This document shows, piece by piece, positions 1 to 9,467 of a DNA stretch of 64,000 bases (its first letter is position 1; each line of letters begins with the position of its first letter). Below the pieces are notes generated by a model, which searched no databases, was not told the origin of the DNA, and was given only the letters and a program-made list of their open reading frames with translations. Source of the stretch: Kitagawia praeruptora (lineage: Eukaryota > Streptophyta > Magnoliopsida > Apiales > Apiaceae); NCBI GenBank assembly GCA_037693485.1, contig CM075353.1:60382501-60446500 (forward strand), given 5' to 3'. A program made the translations under genes and the position numbers.

Positions 1-1568
1 TAACCTTAATCTACATCATTTCTCCACCAGATCTTCACAATAGCCTACCCAAATCCACCTTTCCAAATCTAAGCTTTTTTTTTCATCAGATCTTTATTAT
101 TCCTTCCTAAATTCACCCCTCCTTCTTATCTCACACCTAAATCGCCATATTTCTTATAAGATATATCATTACTATCGATGGGTTTTCTGGATTCCATTTC
201 GGAAATTCTCAGATTTGATTTTTCGGTAAGGTTGGAGGTTGAACCTCGGGTATGTGGTAACAAAGTAGTGAATTTTCTTCCTTCTGGTCGAAGATTGGTG
301 TTTTCTCTGAAGTTAGATGCTGGAGCTTTAGACGATGGTCTACTTTCTCTTTCATCGCAGAGAAATATGTTGAAGTTTTCAAAGGTTTGCACCTTCGAAG
401 ACTTGCACCGCGATTGTATTATTTTTCGATCGGGTGGTTTGTTGATGGAATTGGAAGACTTCATGTTACCCAATTGGCTTTATGGTACAATGTTCTCTAT
501 TAGACCCACCATAGTTGGGTACTATTTTCGAACTTCTCCCTTGGATTTCAAGCGTCACGATGGCTTTGTTTGCAAGGTGTTTGACTGTTGGCTGAACACA
601 ATATGGGATTTTCTTAAGAAACGCAAGGTATTGGAAGCTAGAGTTGTGCTGCGGCTGTTTGATGTTATGGCTGCTACAGAACAAGGGTTGGGTTTTTTCG
701 CCTGCACCTCGTTGATTGAGGTCTTTATGTGGTCTGCTCATATGGATGTTGTAAGTGTGTGTAAAGCCACTGGAGGTGATGGTATTTTAAATGCCATTTT
801 AATTGATCTTAAGATTAATAATGTTGTTCAGCAAGTGTTCGAAATAATGCTTCAAAGATGTATAACTAATGTATTTGTTGGAGTTAAGGCTGTTGGCATG
901 GCTAACACCCTTCACAAAAATAGTACCAAGGTTGGTTTTGTCAAAGGCCACCAGATGTTTGATGAATTGATTGATCGACCTTTATGGTTTGTAGCTATGA
1001 ATCTGAGTGGGATAATGGGTTTTCTTGGTTGGAAAATCGTTTTGGATGGATTTTGGGAGGTCATGTCCGGAGCAATGGTGGGAAAAGCTGTTTGCTCTTT
1101 CCTCTCATGTGGATTGTTTTTGAGGCCCAAGGGTGCATCGTCTTGTTCTAGGACTGCTGTTGGGATATTTACCTCTACTATTGTGCTGGGACTGTTTGAT
1201 GTGATGATGGCATACATCGTTAATAAGAATTCGATGGGGGCTGAGACTTTTGGGTCTCGTTCTCGTGATCCTTTTGCTTCGCAGTCCATGGCAGGGGTGA
1301 CTCTTGGGCCTACTGGTACTCAGGTTAGTCTCTTAGGAGACATCCAGGTATTACAGATGGAGCGTGGTACAGGTTTTATTGTGAAGGCCTGGTTGCCTCA
1401 CTTAGCTCTGAATGATGAAGTGTTCTGTTTTAGGCTGGGTTTGAGCAGCAATGATCATGCTATCACGGTCTATCGGCTGCGCTGGGATCTTCTCCTAGTA
1501 GTTTTATCTGGTAAATCGGGAGCGTTGAGGGGTTACAGGCTCCTAGTGATACGAGACTTGATAGTTTT
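1..1568 (+). mobile_element. NLE1, left part (5' end outside the window)
   Basis: The first 177 bases are the end of an NLE 5' module on the plus strand: CCAGATCTTCAC, CCAAATCCACC and a CGCCATATTTCTTAT box ahead of the ATG at 178. The ATGAGAGTC start is off the window. The element is broken at about 1568 by NLE2. Its probable right half is 8608-9467, which has a proper 3' tail inserted in L0. I join the halves from orientation and position, not from a TSD, so the link is an inference. Confidence 0.6.
178..1568 (+). CDS. NLE1 beta-type ORF, N-terminal part, unknown function
   Basis: An open frame of about 460 codons starts at the first ATG after the conserved 5' box, which supports this start. 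I recognise no domain. The protein is rich in hydrophobic residues and cysteine (for example segments near residues 150-200 and 270-300) but has no clear signal peptide or regular membrane-helix pattern. The part around residues 380-430 (GTGFIVKAWLPHLALNDEVF) resembles the NLE18 protein (LTGFILEAWLTHFMLNAEVF), so the two are homologous. The apparent last ten codons are read from the NLE2 tail and are not part of the gene. Function is unknown. Confidence 0.5.
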
Positions 1569-3525
1569 CGAATTAAAATTTATACCATTAAGAAAATGAT
1601 TACATCTCTAGGGGCATACCCCGCGAAAAAGAAATACATCTACTTAACGGAACAACTGGACTAAACCATCAAAACATACTTAATCAACAAACTAAGTCAA
1701 CATGAAACCAATTAGTTAGGCCCATAGTCTACATGTAATTAACACAAAGATCATTAATATGCCAAGAAGGCATCCCATTTTTCTCTCTCCTGGCCATGCA
1801 CATAAACCATAAATGGACTTGACACATACGAAACTGTATGAAAACCTCCAAAATACCCTGTCCTACAGCGAGGACACCAACTATCCCATCCTCATCGAAA
1901 TCAGGCCCAGTTAGAGAGTCCTGAACAGTAACTGCCTCAAGCATAAACACAGTTGACCCTAACAAGGAAAAGCTGGTACAAGATGTGCACATGTAATAAA
2001 CAAGCAAGATAGGCTTGCTAAACATTTCCTCAACTCGCAAACCAGTATGACAAGAAGTATTTAAACCACCAACACTCTGACTTACCATCAATTGCGAGCA
2101 GCTCCCCATGACCTCAAAGAGGTTCCTACTTCCCCACAAAGCCATCCCCAGAAAAGGCAAATTCCACTTTCGAACCATTAGTTGAAACGCAACATTCAGA
2201 CCACTCATCTCTTGAGGACCAAACACGCAGTTGGGTTGCAAAAAACCCCTACTCATTAGAAGCAATAGTTTCATCATCTGCTCGGCCAAGATGACCACCT
2301 GCAACCTACAACGTGAAATCTGTAAATCATAATCAATTCCTCGGATAGTATCAGCATCCGTAGGTAAATCAAGGCCAACCCAGGGCTCCAAAATCAGCAT
2401 TCCCCACATCTGCTGACAAACCCAGCCCAGCAAATACTTTGTGGGTCCTTGAAGACGAAACTCGTTTACAACACCGAAACCACATTCAACAATTGTACCT
2501 CTGACGATTGAAGGCTCCCAAAAAATAGAACCTCCCAAGGCACAAATCCAGTTTGGTTTACAACACCCATCATTCCTCTCTTCCTTAATACAAGAAAACA
2601 CCATTGTGCACTCAGCGACGTGACCTTCTTTCACAATAAGTCCTTGGACTCTGCATTTTGCCAAGGTTTCCATAGTCAACAAACAAACAGCGAACAGCTG
2701 TTTAACCTCCTTCAATCGGGTCACCGTCATCAAACAATGTTCTAGAGTACTACCAGTTAGAGCATTTTGTCAAACACCATGTGTGCATCAATCATAAACA
2801 ACACTTCCTGCAAACCAGACTCGGTTTCCCCACAGTTTGTAAGCATAAAGCCAACGAATTTTAAAGGCGACCACTCTGCAGTGAGGGCCAAATCCACAAG
2901 GGTTTCCCCTTCCATCTTAGGGTGATCATCTTTCACATTTTGTTGAGACAAAATGTCAACTAGAAGGAGCTCCTCCACTGTAGAACTCACATCCACAGTC
3001 ATAGTCTGATCCTCAATACCAGACCTCGTGCAGACCATATCAAGATCTGGACGAGACCCACAGCCATCTGAGCCCAGAAAGTCTCTATCACAAATAGTCT
3101 CCATCTGCGTGCAACCAGTTGGCTGCATCCTCTCACCGGACTGAGTCGACAACTCATGCTCCCCATTAATTGACTTAGCAGAAAGACGAGGGTAATAAAC
3201 CCTGACCTCCGGCGAGAAAGTAACCTTCTTCGAAACCTGCTCCCCCTTAACTAACTCAGTAGAAAGGGCACCTTGCGGACACTCAAGAAGACTAGGGTAA
3301 AACACCCTAACCTCCGGTGAGAAAGAAACCCTCTTCGGGCTCAGTTCCAAAACTATTAGCGATATTATATATAAAATAAGAAATTTGGTGTATAGGTGGG
3401 GGATTTGAGATGGAAGATGGATTTATGAAGGCTGAATATGCAGATCTGATGGACAAAGTGTAAGGTTTGGATGAATTTTGTGGCGGCTGTTAGGGTTAGG
3501 AGAGAGAACGGAGGACTCTCATTTT
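1569..3525 (-). mobile_element. NLE2, full-length minus-strand element
   Basis: It has both terminal modules: the reverse complement of ATGAGAGTC at 3514-3522 with CCATCAGATCT and CACCAAATTTCTTAT downstream, and the 3' tail at 1571-1625 with the GGGGTATGCCCC stem-loop. The poly(A) is almost gone. A diverged duplication, CTTGATAGTTTT at 1557-1568 and CTTGCTAGTTTC at 3526-3537, flanks it with 10 of 12 matches. The DNA on the right side is a LINE fragment, not NLE1, so the surroundings have probably been rearranged. Confidence 0.7.
1729..3350 (-). pseudogene. NLE2 ORF: alpha-type N-terminus, frameshifted
   Basis: The reading frame begins directly after the 5' module with the alpha motif in two copies, SPKRVSFSPEVRVFYP and SKKVTFSPEVRVYYP, about 37 residues apart. 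Both contain an RVxF-type core (RVSF, KVTF). The codon at the start position is TTG, not ATG, so the start may have decayed. The first frame (2757-3350) ends after a segment with HPKMEGETLVDL, a signature also seen in NLE18 and NLE20. A second frame (1729-2733) continues after a frameshift with no recognised domain. The product is probably not made intact. Confidence 0.55.
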
Positions 3526-3540
3526 CTTGCTAGTTTCAAA

Positions 3541-4396
3541 ACATTGTGGTTGATGAGAAACCACAATGTTCTTCGAGGAAAATCTATCTGGTTGCTTAAA
3601 AAACCGAAGAGGTGCTCATGGATTCTTCAAAAGGTATTGGATGCTAGGGAGGTAGCTATGTCGAAGTGCATCTATCACATTGGCAATGGGCGAAACACCT
3701 TCTTGTGGTTTGATCCCTAGCACAAAGGCAATGCTTTCTGCTCAGCAGCAAATGACAACCTTATTGTTCACTCCGGTATCCATGCTAATGCAAAGGTGTC
3801 TGAAATTATAAGTGACACTGGTTGGTCACTTCCTCCCTCAAACTATCATGATATAATAGTCTGGAGAGGTAATTTTGATATGCAGACTCCGTATAACATT
3901 AGGGAGGCAGATTCAATAACTTGGCGAGGTACCAAACTAAATAGGCTGAGGGTGTCTGATATTTGGCGTGATATTCGATGTGAGGGAAGTACTGTTCCGT
4001 GGCACCTAAGTGTGTGGCATAAGATCAGCATTCCGAGATACTCATTTCTACACTAGCTTATTATGCTCGACAAAGTCTCAACCTTGTCCAAACTCTTGCA
4101 GTATGGTGTGGCAAGCAGCTCGCAATGCTACTTCTGCATCTCGGGTATAGAAACTCGTGAACATCTGTTCTTGGAATGTCCATTTACTCAGCACCTGTGT
4201 AATATGGTTACCAGCTCAAGGAATGATCATCTTCCTAATTCATGGGGAGATTGGATGAATGAAATGTCAAGCTGCAGAGGGAATGATATTCGGGGAACCA
4301 TAAAGGTTCTAACCTTTCAAGTCGTGTGCTACAAAATGTGGGAGGAAAGGAATAGCAGGTATCACAACAATGAAGTAAAAAGTCTTGCTGCAATTG
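3541..4396 (+). pseudogene. LE ORF2 C-terminus (zf-RVT region), broken
   Basis: Several frames together read as the end of a plant LINE ORF2: a stretch with KCSWILQKVLDAREVA and IGNGRNTFLWFDP, then ISIPRYSFLH and a zinc-binding zf-RVT segment with CYFCISGIETREHLFLECPF (C-x2-C...H...C). It ends in a KMWEERNSRYHNN block typical of the LINE C-terminus. Stops follow WFDP (3718-3720) and YSFLH (4054-4056), and NLE3 splits the last codons. This is a decayed fragment. Confidence 0.75.
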
Positions 4397-4432
4397 AAAC
4401 AAAACAAAACAAAATATAGTAATCAAGTGCTA

Positions 4433-4653
4433 ATGAGAGTCGGATATGCTCTAACCTCTCTCTAACTTCTCTCTAAAAAACCTAGCCGCCTCTAAACTAC
4501 ATCCTCAATCTACACCATTTTTCATCAGATCTTCACAATTAGCCTTCCTAAATCCACCTCTCCTCTTCAAATCTTTCACCTAATACACCGTATTTCTTAT
4601 TAAATATTCTCCTTTCCCCCTCTCACCCACCATATTTCTTATATTCTATATTT
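4433..4653 (+). promoter_or_regulatory. Representative NLE/LINE 5' module (leader)
   Basis: ATGAGAGTC marks the conserved first bases, followed by CT-rich runs (CTCTCTAACTTCTCTCTA), CCTAGCCGCC, TTCATCAGATCTTCAC, a CCTAAATCCACC stretch and a CACC..ATATTTCTTAT box before the ATG. The same order is seen at L0 (60949-61152) and at NLE2, 4, 5, 6, 8, 11, 14, 16, 17 and 23. Because LINE and NLE share it, it probably holds the internal promoter and leader; that role is inferred. Confidence 0.6.
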
Positions 4654-7083
4654 ATGTCTCTGTTAGTGTTTTTTCACGAGGATTCGGTGATGATGGGCAT
4701 CATCGAACTAGAACTGATGGGAGGATTATGTGTTGGATCCGTTTCTCTTTCGACATTGTATGTCAATAAGAAGGGTCTCTTCGATTTGAAATCTTACGAG
4801 ATTGGTTGGTCTGGAGGCACACGGTATGTCTCCGTTCCTGATGGAAACTCCTACCCGGTTCATCTAGGGGAGTTTTTGGAGACTTTATTTATGTTTTTGG
4901 TTGGGGTTTTGTTACCTCAACTTTGGGTCGAGTCCTATATATTGGAATTGGTTCTCTATATGCGGTTGGAGCCTTTATCAACAGGGAACAGTCGATGTGA
5001 CTGCAATGTGTTTGGTTTCTTGCCAAGGAGAAGAGTTTTCACAGATTTGCATCACTCTGTGGTTGATAAGATCCATGTCACTGATTTGATTTGGGTTTTG
5101 ATGGAATGGCTCGGAGAGTACATCGAGGGTGCTCTAAATGAAGTGGCAGATATGACTAACCATGGTTTGTGGTTAATTCACGATGATGATTACACTGGTT
5201 TTGTGTATTATGAAAAAATTTGCAGCATCGGCTGCGACATATGTGCCTTCGACATTTGGTGCAGGGCTGGTACTCACGACGTGGAGATTTTTTTAAATGG
5301 AAGTGCTCTGTTTGAACAGAGTAAGGGTGGAGTTTTCTCGGCCTTAGTGTGGATTTGTTGGGGATTTCTCCAACTGTTCCGAAGCAAAGAATTCAGTGAT
5401 GGGATTCTGAGTTTTAGTGATGTTGCCTTCATCTCTTGTGGTGAGGTTTTTGTGATTGGGCCTGGTCCTATAGGGGCCAACCAGTTCTACTCTAAGGATG
5501 GGGTCCTACAGACTGCTGAATCTACAAAGCATATGAGGGTTTATAAATGGGTGTGGGGAAACGGAAATTTGACTTCGAGCGAAGTTCAACAATGTGCAAG
5601 AGACGTGGTGCAAGAGATGAATCTGAACCTTGTGAACAACAATGTGCTGATGGTTAATGTTTTTTTGTTCAGTAATGATAGTAGTGTCCTCATGGATAAG
5701 GATGATGGGAAGTATGAGACTGCTGTGATTGAGTCTGGTTACATTATTGTGGCAGATGGGAACTACGGGTATGGTCCCTGCACAACTATGTTTGCAAGGA
5801 AGAAGCAATCGGTTGAGGAAAGAGTCACTCTCGAGAAGTCTGCTATCACCACTAGGACTTCGTGGTACACTGTTGGACAGACTTGTTTATGGCTGAATGG
5901 ATGCGGGGTTCGAATGGGCGCTCGAATGCTTAGATATGTGGACGATTTGCAGAAATGGCAAGCTGTTTTGCAGGAGATGATTCTGGAAAGATTAGCTACT
6001 ATGATATGCTTAACGGGGTGGCACAGTTGGAGCCAATTTCGAAGTGTACTAACTTGGAAGAGTCTTTGGGCTGCTACTGCTGGGTTCTCTCTTGGATTCG
6101 GGACTTCTCTCGCAAGTCTAAGAGGTTGTACTTCTAAGGGACTAGTGAAGGCTGTTGATGAGGAGTACATCTCTGAGGCGACCTATATGTCCAGGGCTAG
6201 TACTCTTTTCCCTATGAATGTAAATGATGGATTCATCTATGCAGGTGAAAGTCTTGATTTTATGATCGTTTTTGGCCCCATTTTGTTGGATTATATGACT
6301 TTAATTGAGGAGAGGCTGGTCTTGAACTCCTCTGTTAAGAGGAGATATGAGAATAGAACTATTCATGAGGAGGTATTCGTTTTTTATGAAGCTAGAAATG
6401 TCCACAGTGAGTTTGTCGATCTGTTTTGTCGACACTTTTCAAAGCATGCGATGTTGCTGAAGGATCAGGACTTCAAGGTCCATGGAAAACAGATGAGGTG
6501 GTCTCATCTGAACGATTATTTTAGTAATGTGATGTTGGGGCATTATGTGAATGTCATTCCGTGTAAGGAACAGATGGTCGACACCATGCCTAGGGGTGTT
6601 GTAACAATGATGCTGATTAAAGCCACGACAGATCATGAACGAAGTCCAAGGCAAATGAAAGATGGGAAGGATAAGATTGCTGGGACTTGTTATGTTATTG
6701 CATCAGGAACCAAACAGAAAATGTTGAGGGGGTACTTGTTGCCTCTAATAATGGGGTCAATTCTGTTGCATGTTGAGGATACGAGTCAGATTCCAGAAGT
6801 GGAGGCTATGCCTCGTATGAAAGCAACAGGTGGGGCTTGGGTTTGCTGTCCATTCTCCTTATGGAGGACTTTGGAATGGGGGCTGCAAAGACAAATGGAG
6901 GATAAGAATGCATATTCTTATTTGGTTTTTAAAAATAGGAAATCAGGGAAATACCTCCCTTGTCATATGGATTTACTTGCCGATTTGCGGACGTGTCACT
7001 ACATGGTTTATCTGCTACTTACTATGGGCTTTGTGAAACATGTGCCTAGTCTCAAGTTTAGTTTGCTTAAGGCGCCAGAATAA
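4654..7083 (+). CDS. NLE3 beta-type protein, 809 aa, unknown function
   Basis: One uninterrupted frame starts at the first ATG after the 5' module. I recognise no known domain. The protein is hydrophobic and acidic in places. Its last 40 residues carry a signature (CHYMVYLLL..MGFV.HVPSL) that recurs in NLE13 and NLE20 and, more loosely, in NLE15. GGAWVCC near residue 728 recurs in NLE17, and a middle part (WQAVLQEMILERLATMI) matches NLE18 (WQTVLQKMILKRFAVMI). These shared blocks in separate insertions argue for a real protein family rather than a chance frame. Localisation cannot be judged from sequence alone. Confidence 0.6.
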   Translation: MSLLVFFHEDSVMMGIIELELMGGLCVGSVSLSTLYVNKKGLFDLKSYEIGWSGGTRYVSVPDGNSYPVHLGEFLETLFMFLVGVLLPQLWVESYILELVLYMRLEPLSTGNSRCDCNVFGFLPRRRVFTDLHHSVVDKIHVTDLIWVLMEWLGEYIEGALNEVADMTNHGLWLIHDDDYTGFVYYEKICSIGCDICAFDIWCRAGTHDVEIFLNGSALFEQSKGGVFSALVWICWGFLQLFRSKEFSDGILSFSDVAFISCGEVFVIGPGPIGANQFYSKDGVLQTAESTKHMRVYKWVWGNGNLTSSEVQQCARDVVQEMNLNLVNNNVLMVNVFLFSNDSSVLMDKDDGKYETAVIESGYIIVADGNYGYGPCTTMFARKKQSVEERVTLEKSAITTRTSWYTVGQTCLWLNGCGVRMGARMLRYVDDLQKWQAVLQEMILERLATMICLTGWHSWSQFRSVLTWKSLWAATAGFSLGFGTSLASLRGCTSKGLVKAVDEEYISEATYMSRASTLFPMNVNDGFIYAGESLDFMIVFGPILLDYMTLIEERLVLNSSVKRRYENRTIHEEVFVFYEARNVHSEFVDLFCRHFSKHAMLLKDQDFKVHGKQMRWSHLNDYFSNVMLGHYVNVIPCKEQMVDTMPRGVVTMMLIKATTDHERSPRQMKDGKDKIAGTCYVIASGTKQKMLRGYLLPLIMGSILLHVEDTSQIPEVEAMPRMKATGGAWVCCPFSLWRTLEWGLQRQMEDKNAYSYLVFKNRKSGKYLPCHMDLLADLRTCHYMVYLLLTMGFVKHVPSLKFSLLKAPE

Positions 7084-7246
7084 ATTTTAAGCTTAATTCC
7101 GTTGTTATGTTGATTGCTAGTTTATCTAGCTCTATTGTTGTTTTTTCTTTGGTGTTCCGTTAGGTAGATGTATTGTTAATCGCGGGGTATGCCCCTAGAG
7201 ATGTAATCATTTTCCTATGGTATAAAATTTAATTAGCAAAAAAAAA
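7084..7246 (+). other. Representative NLE/LINE 3' module with two stem-loops
   Basis: After the stop codon come a small hairpin GCTAG-TTTAT-CTAGC (7116-7130), GTTCCGTTAGGTAGATGT, the invariant GGGG-TATG-CCCC hairpin within CGCGGGGTATGCCCCTAG, then GTAATCATTTTCCTATGGTATAAAATTTAATTAGC and poly(A). The same tail is on LINE LA (15517-15589). Plant L1 elements of the stringent class are known to recognise a 3' stem-loop of their own RNA, so this tail is the likely handle for the LINE reverse transcriptase. Confidence 0.7.
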
Positions 7247-7486
7247 AGTCTTGCTGCAATTGCCTCTAATTGTCAGCATATCATAAAATGCAAGCTGCTT
7301 TCTTCTAATTGGTTTAGTGAGGAATTAGAGAGACATTCTAATTTAATAAAATGGATAATGTAGACTCTTGTTTTGGTTGATTGTTTTAGCAGGAGGTTGA
7401 GGCCTGTCTCTTCTCCTGGGTTTCCTTGCCCCTTGTAAATTTTTTTTTTCTTTAATGCATTAAAATATTCCAGCAAAAAAAAAAAA
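7247..7486 (+). pseudogene. LE ORF2 last codons and 3' UTR
   Basis: The TSD copy of NLE3 is followed by the continuation of the LE LINE: ...SLAAIASNCQHIIKC in one frame, then a T-rich 3' UTR ending CATTAAAATATTCCAGC and twelve A residues. It confirms that NLE3 landed in the last part of a LINE ORF2. No GGGGTATGCCCC box is present. Confidence 0.65.
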
Positions 7487-7487
7487 A

Positions 7488-8407
7488 GGCTGGACGAAAC
7501 CCCTCCCTCTTAAAGACCAGAGATTCAACTCTCTCAACATATACACGAAGAGAGAAACCCACTGAAGTGGATTTTCCCAACCAAATCTTCATCGAACCAT
7601 AACCAAAGTTTCCACAACTGACAAGCTTATCCTTCGTGTCGCCACTCTGTTCAGAGACAGAGTAGAGCTCCACTCTCGAAGTGTCGAAATCCAGGGTCAA
7701 TTCCACACTCAACGGCTAAAAAAGACCATCTACTTCGCCCACTATATCAATAATGGCTTTTGACAAACCAAAGAACATGGACATACCATCAACTTGACAT
7801 ATGCAGCCCTTATCACAAACCACCATCACAGAAACATTAGTGCGTTGTGTGATAAGAACAATAGAGTGATCGACAGCATTAACTTCCTTGTCTTTACCGA
7901 AGAGAAACCCAGCACCGTAGCAAACGGCAAGCTCAAACGAGCTTGGAACATGTTCTCTATCTCCAAAATAGGAGCTTCTATACGAACCGGATATATCAAC
8001 AACACCGTGCGCGCAATAAATCCCTCAATCATCTCAAAGCTTTGATGGGGCATTCCATCAAACACTAGGCAGTCTCTAATCAATTCTGGAGACTTCAGAG
8101 AGTGAGCATCCCTAGATCCAACAAGAAAAAGCTCGCACAGCAGGAAATAAATTCTTCTCTTCAAACCGCAAACACCAAAGCTTTCCTTCAAGAAAAGCTC
8201 TCTCATCATAACATCAGAATTTGAAAGAACCATTGGTTCCACCTCTTCAAAAAGCACCCGAAGAGATAAATCCAAATAAGAGGATTTTCTCATCCAAATC
8301 TTCAAGAAATCATACAAAACCAAACTGGTTTTCTCGTCACTAACATGACCCAATAAAACAGCTCTCATCCCCAGAAATCCAGGAGAGGCAAAGCCCTGAA
8401 TAACCAT
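7488..8407 (-). pseudogene. NLE4 beta-type ORF with an internal repeat, truncated
   Basis: The first frame (8407 down to 7826) begins MVIQGFASPGFLG directly after the 5' box. A second frame (7712 down) continues after a break. Two segments resemble each other: LKIWMRKSSYLDLSLRV with EEVEPMV, and MKIWLGKSTSVGFSLRV with ERVESLV. That points to an internal duplication of about 70 residues or more. No known domain is seen. The end is lost at the LE junction. Confidence 0.45.
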
Positions 8408-8607
8408 CCAAGGAAATAATTAAAATAAAAAATAGTATAGATATAAGAAATATGGTGTTTAGGTGGAGGAATCGAAGGGGGAGATGAATTTGCAAGGATT
8501 AATAGTATAGATATGATGGAATATGGAGTAGATTTGGCTGGAAAATAAGTGGCGGCTAGGCTTTTTTAGAGAGAGGTTAGAGCGACTCTCATTAGAGCGA
8601 CTCTCAT
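7488..8607 (-). mobile_element. NLE4, minus-strand element, 3' part missing
   Basis: The 5' module is present on the minus strand, with gactctcatt printed twice at its outer end (around 8583-8592 and 8598-8607), which looks like a short 5' duplication. The leader, CACCATATTTCTTAT box and ORF follow to about 7488, where LE poly(A) begins. There is no 3' module next to LE. The missing half may have been lost by recombination in the NLE2/LE/NLE4 cluster. No TSD was found. Confidence 0.6.
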
Positions 8608-9467
8608 TTTGTCAACATCTTTGTTGTCAATCCGCGTGATGGTTGTCCAGTTCTGGAAATTTGCCTTTTTGGTGTTATCAGAAGCGTTTCCGCTTCAGGG
8701 GTTCACAATGCTGGGTTCAGTTTATGCGTAGCTGGACGGCCCACCATATGCAGTGTGATGAAGGTGTTCAAGCTGTTATTGCTGAATTTTGCCATAGGGG
8801 TATTGTTCTGGTCTACTCGGGATATGCTCACATGCTTTTTATTTGCGCTTGTATTGTGGAATTGTAAGCTTGGACATGCTGCTATATCTTTTGGAGATAT
8901 CTATGGTGAGTTGAGCTCTGATATAGGGACTCGACATGCAATGAGTGCTATGGCGGGGGTTTGTAGTGCAATGTTGGGGAATCTGAGATGTTGTGTTTGA
9001 GTAAAACAGGCATGGGATGTGACTTGGACTGGTTTGCACAGGGCTTTCAAAGGTTCTGGGATTAAAGCTACCTATTTCGTATGGGGAAAGGGCTGCTCCA
9101 AAAGAGCAAGATGTAATGGTGCAAATGCAATAGTTGATCGATATGTCTGGTCGAAGGATTGGATGAGGACCATCCTGGGTAAATTTTGTGGGTCATGTAT
9201 GGATGATTCTAGCACTGGATATGAAAGAAGCTTACAGAGGGACCACTTAATTGCTAGTGGTACACAGGATGTGCTTAATTTGCCTCTGATCTTGACTTTT
9301 AAGTTGTTTTAACTAGTTCTTTATGTAAGACTAGTTTAGTTATTCTGTTGTTGTTCTGCTTGGACAAATTCTGTTTGTAATGGTTGGTCGTTGATTTCGC
9401 GGGGTATGCCCCTAGATTTGTATCCGTTGTTCCTTTTGGTATAAATTTTTAATTAGCAAAAAAAAAA
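8608..9467 (+). mobile_element. NLE1, right part with 3' tail
   Basis: Plus-strand sequence from the end of NLE4 to poly(A) at 9458-9467. The 3' module has a hairpin AACTAGT/ACTAGTT (9311-9336), CGCGGGGTATGCCCCTAG and GGTATAAATTTTTAATTAGC. It is joined to L0 ORF2 at 9468. The left TSD copy would be outside the window, as would the L0 3' end, so insertion of NLE1 into L0 explains the junction. Confidence 0.65.
8643..9312 (+). pseudogene. NLE1 beta-type ORF, C-terminal part, broken
   Basis: Overlapping frames (8643-8867, 8755-9000, 9019-9312) together cover the region, with frameshifts and a stop at 8998-9000. The last part contains YERSLQRDHLIASG, close to the NLE18 FEGSLRRDHFIVNG, which supports homology to that protein and the link to the NLE1 left half, itself NLE18-like. 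There is no recognised domain and the copy is not intact. Confidence 0.45.

Larger units (their letters stand above)
4397..7246 (+). mobile_element. NLE3, complete plus-strand element with 16-bp TSD
   Basis: AGTCTTGCTGCAATTG occurs at 4381-4396 and 7247-7262, and LE reads on smoothly when the piece between is removed. Inside are 36 bases of A-rich filler, the 5' module from ATGAGAGTC at 4433, one very long ORF, and the 3' module ending TTTAATTAGC plus poly(A). This is the cleanest single unit of the family in the window: about 2.85 kb, no internal insertion and an unbroken ORF. Confidence 0.9.
3538..7486 (+). mobile_element. LE: 3' fragment of a second LINE family, split by NLE3
   Basis: Blocks 3538-4396 and 7247-7486 form the C-terminal part and 3' end of a plant LINE ORF2 on the plus strand. 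Its 3' end lacks the GGGGTATGCCCC module and finishes ATTCCAGC plus poly(A) at 7475-7486, so it belongs to a different LINE family from L0. NLE3 sits inside it with a 16-bp TSD. The left edge touches the 5' end of NLE2 and the right edge lies in NLE4; I found no TSD for LE itself. Confidence 0.7.

Noticed and set aside
126..473. Antisense frame of 115 codons
   Set aside because: It lies opposite the NLE1 ORF, has no leader and no homologue; a shadow frame.
912..1289. Antisense frame of 125 codons
   Set aside because: Shadow of the NLE1 frame on the other strand.
5763..6170. Antisense frame of 135 codons in NLE3
   Set aside because: Mirror of the 809-codon ORF; no matching block in other elements.
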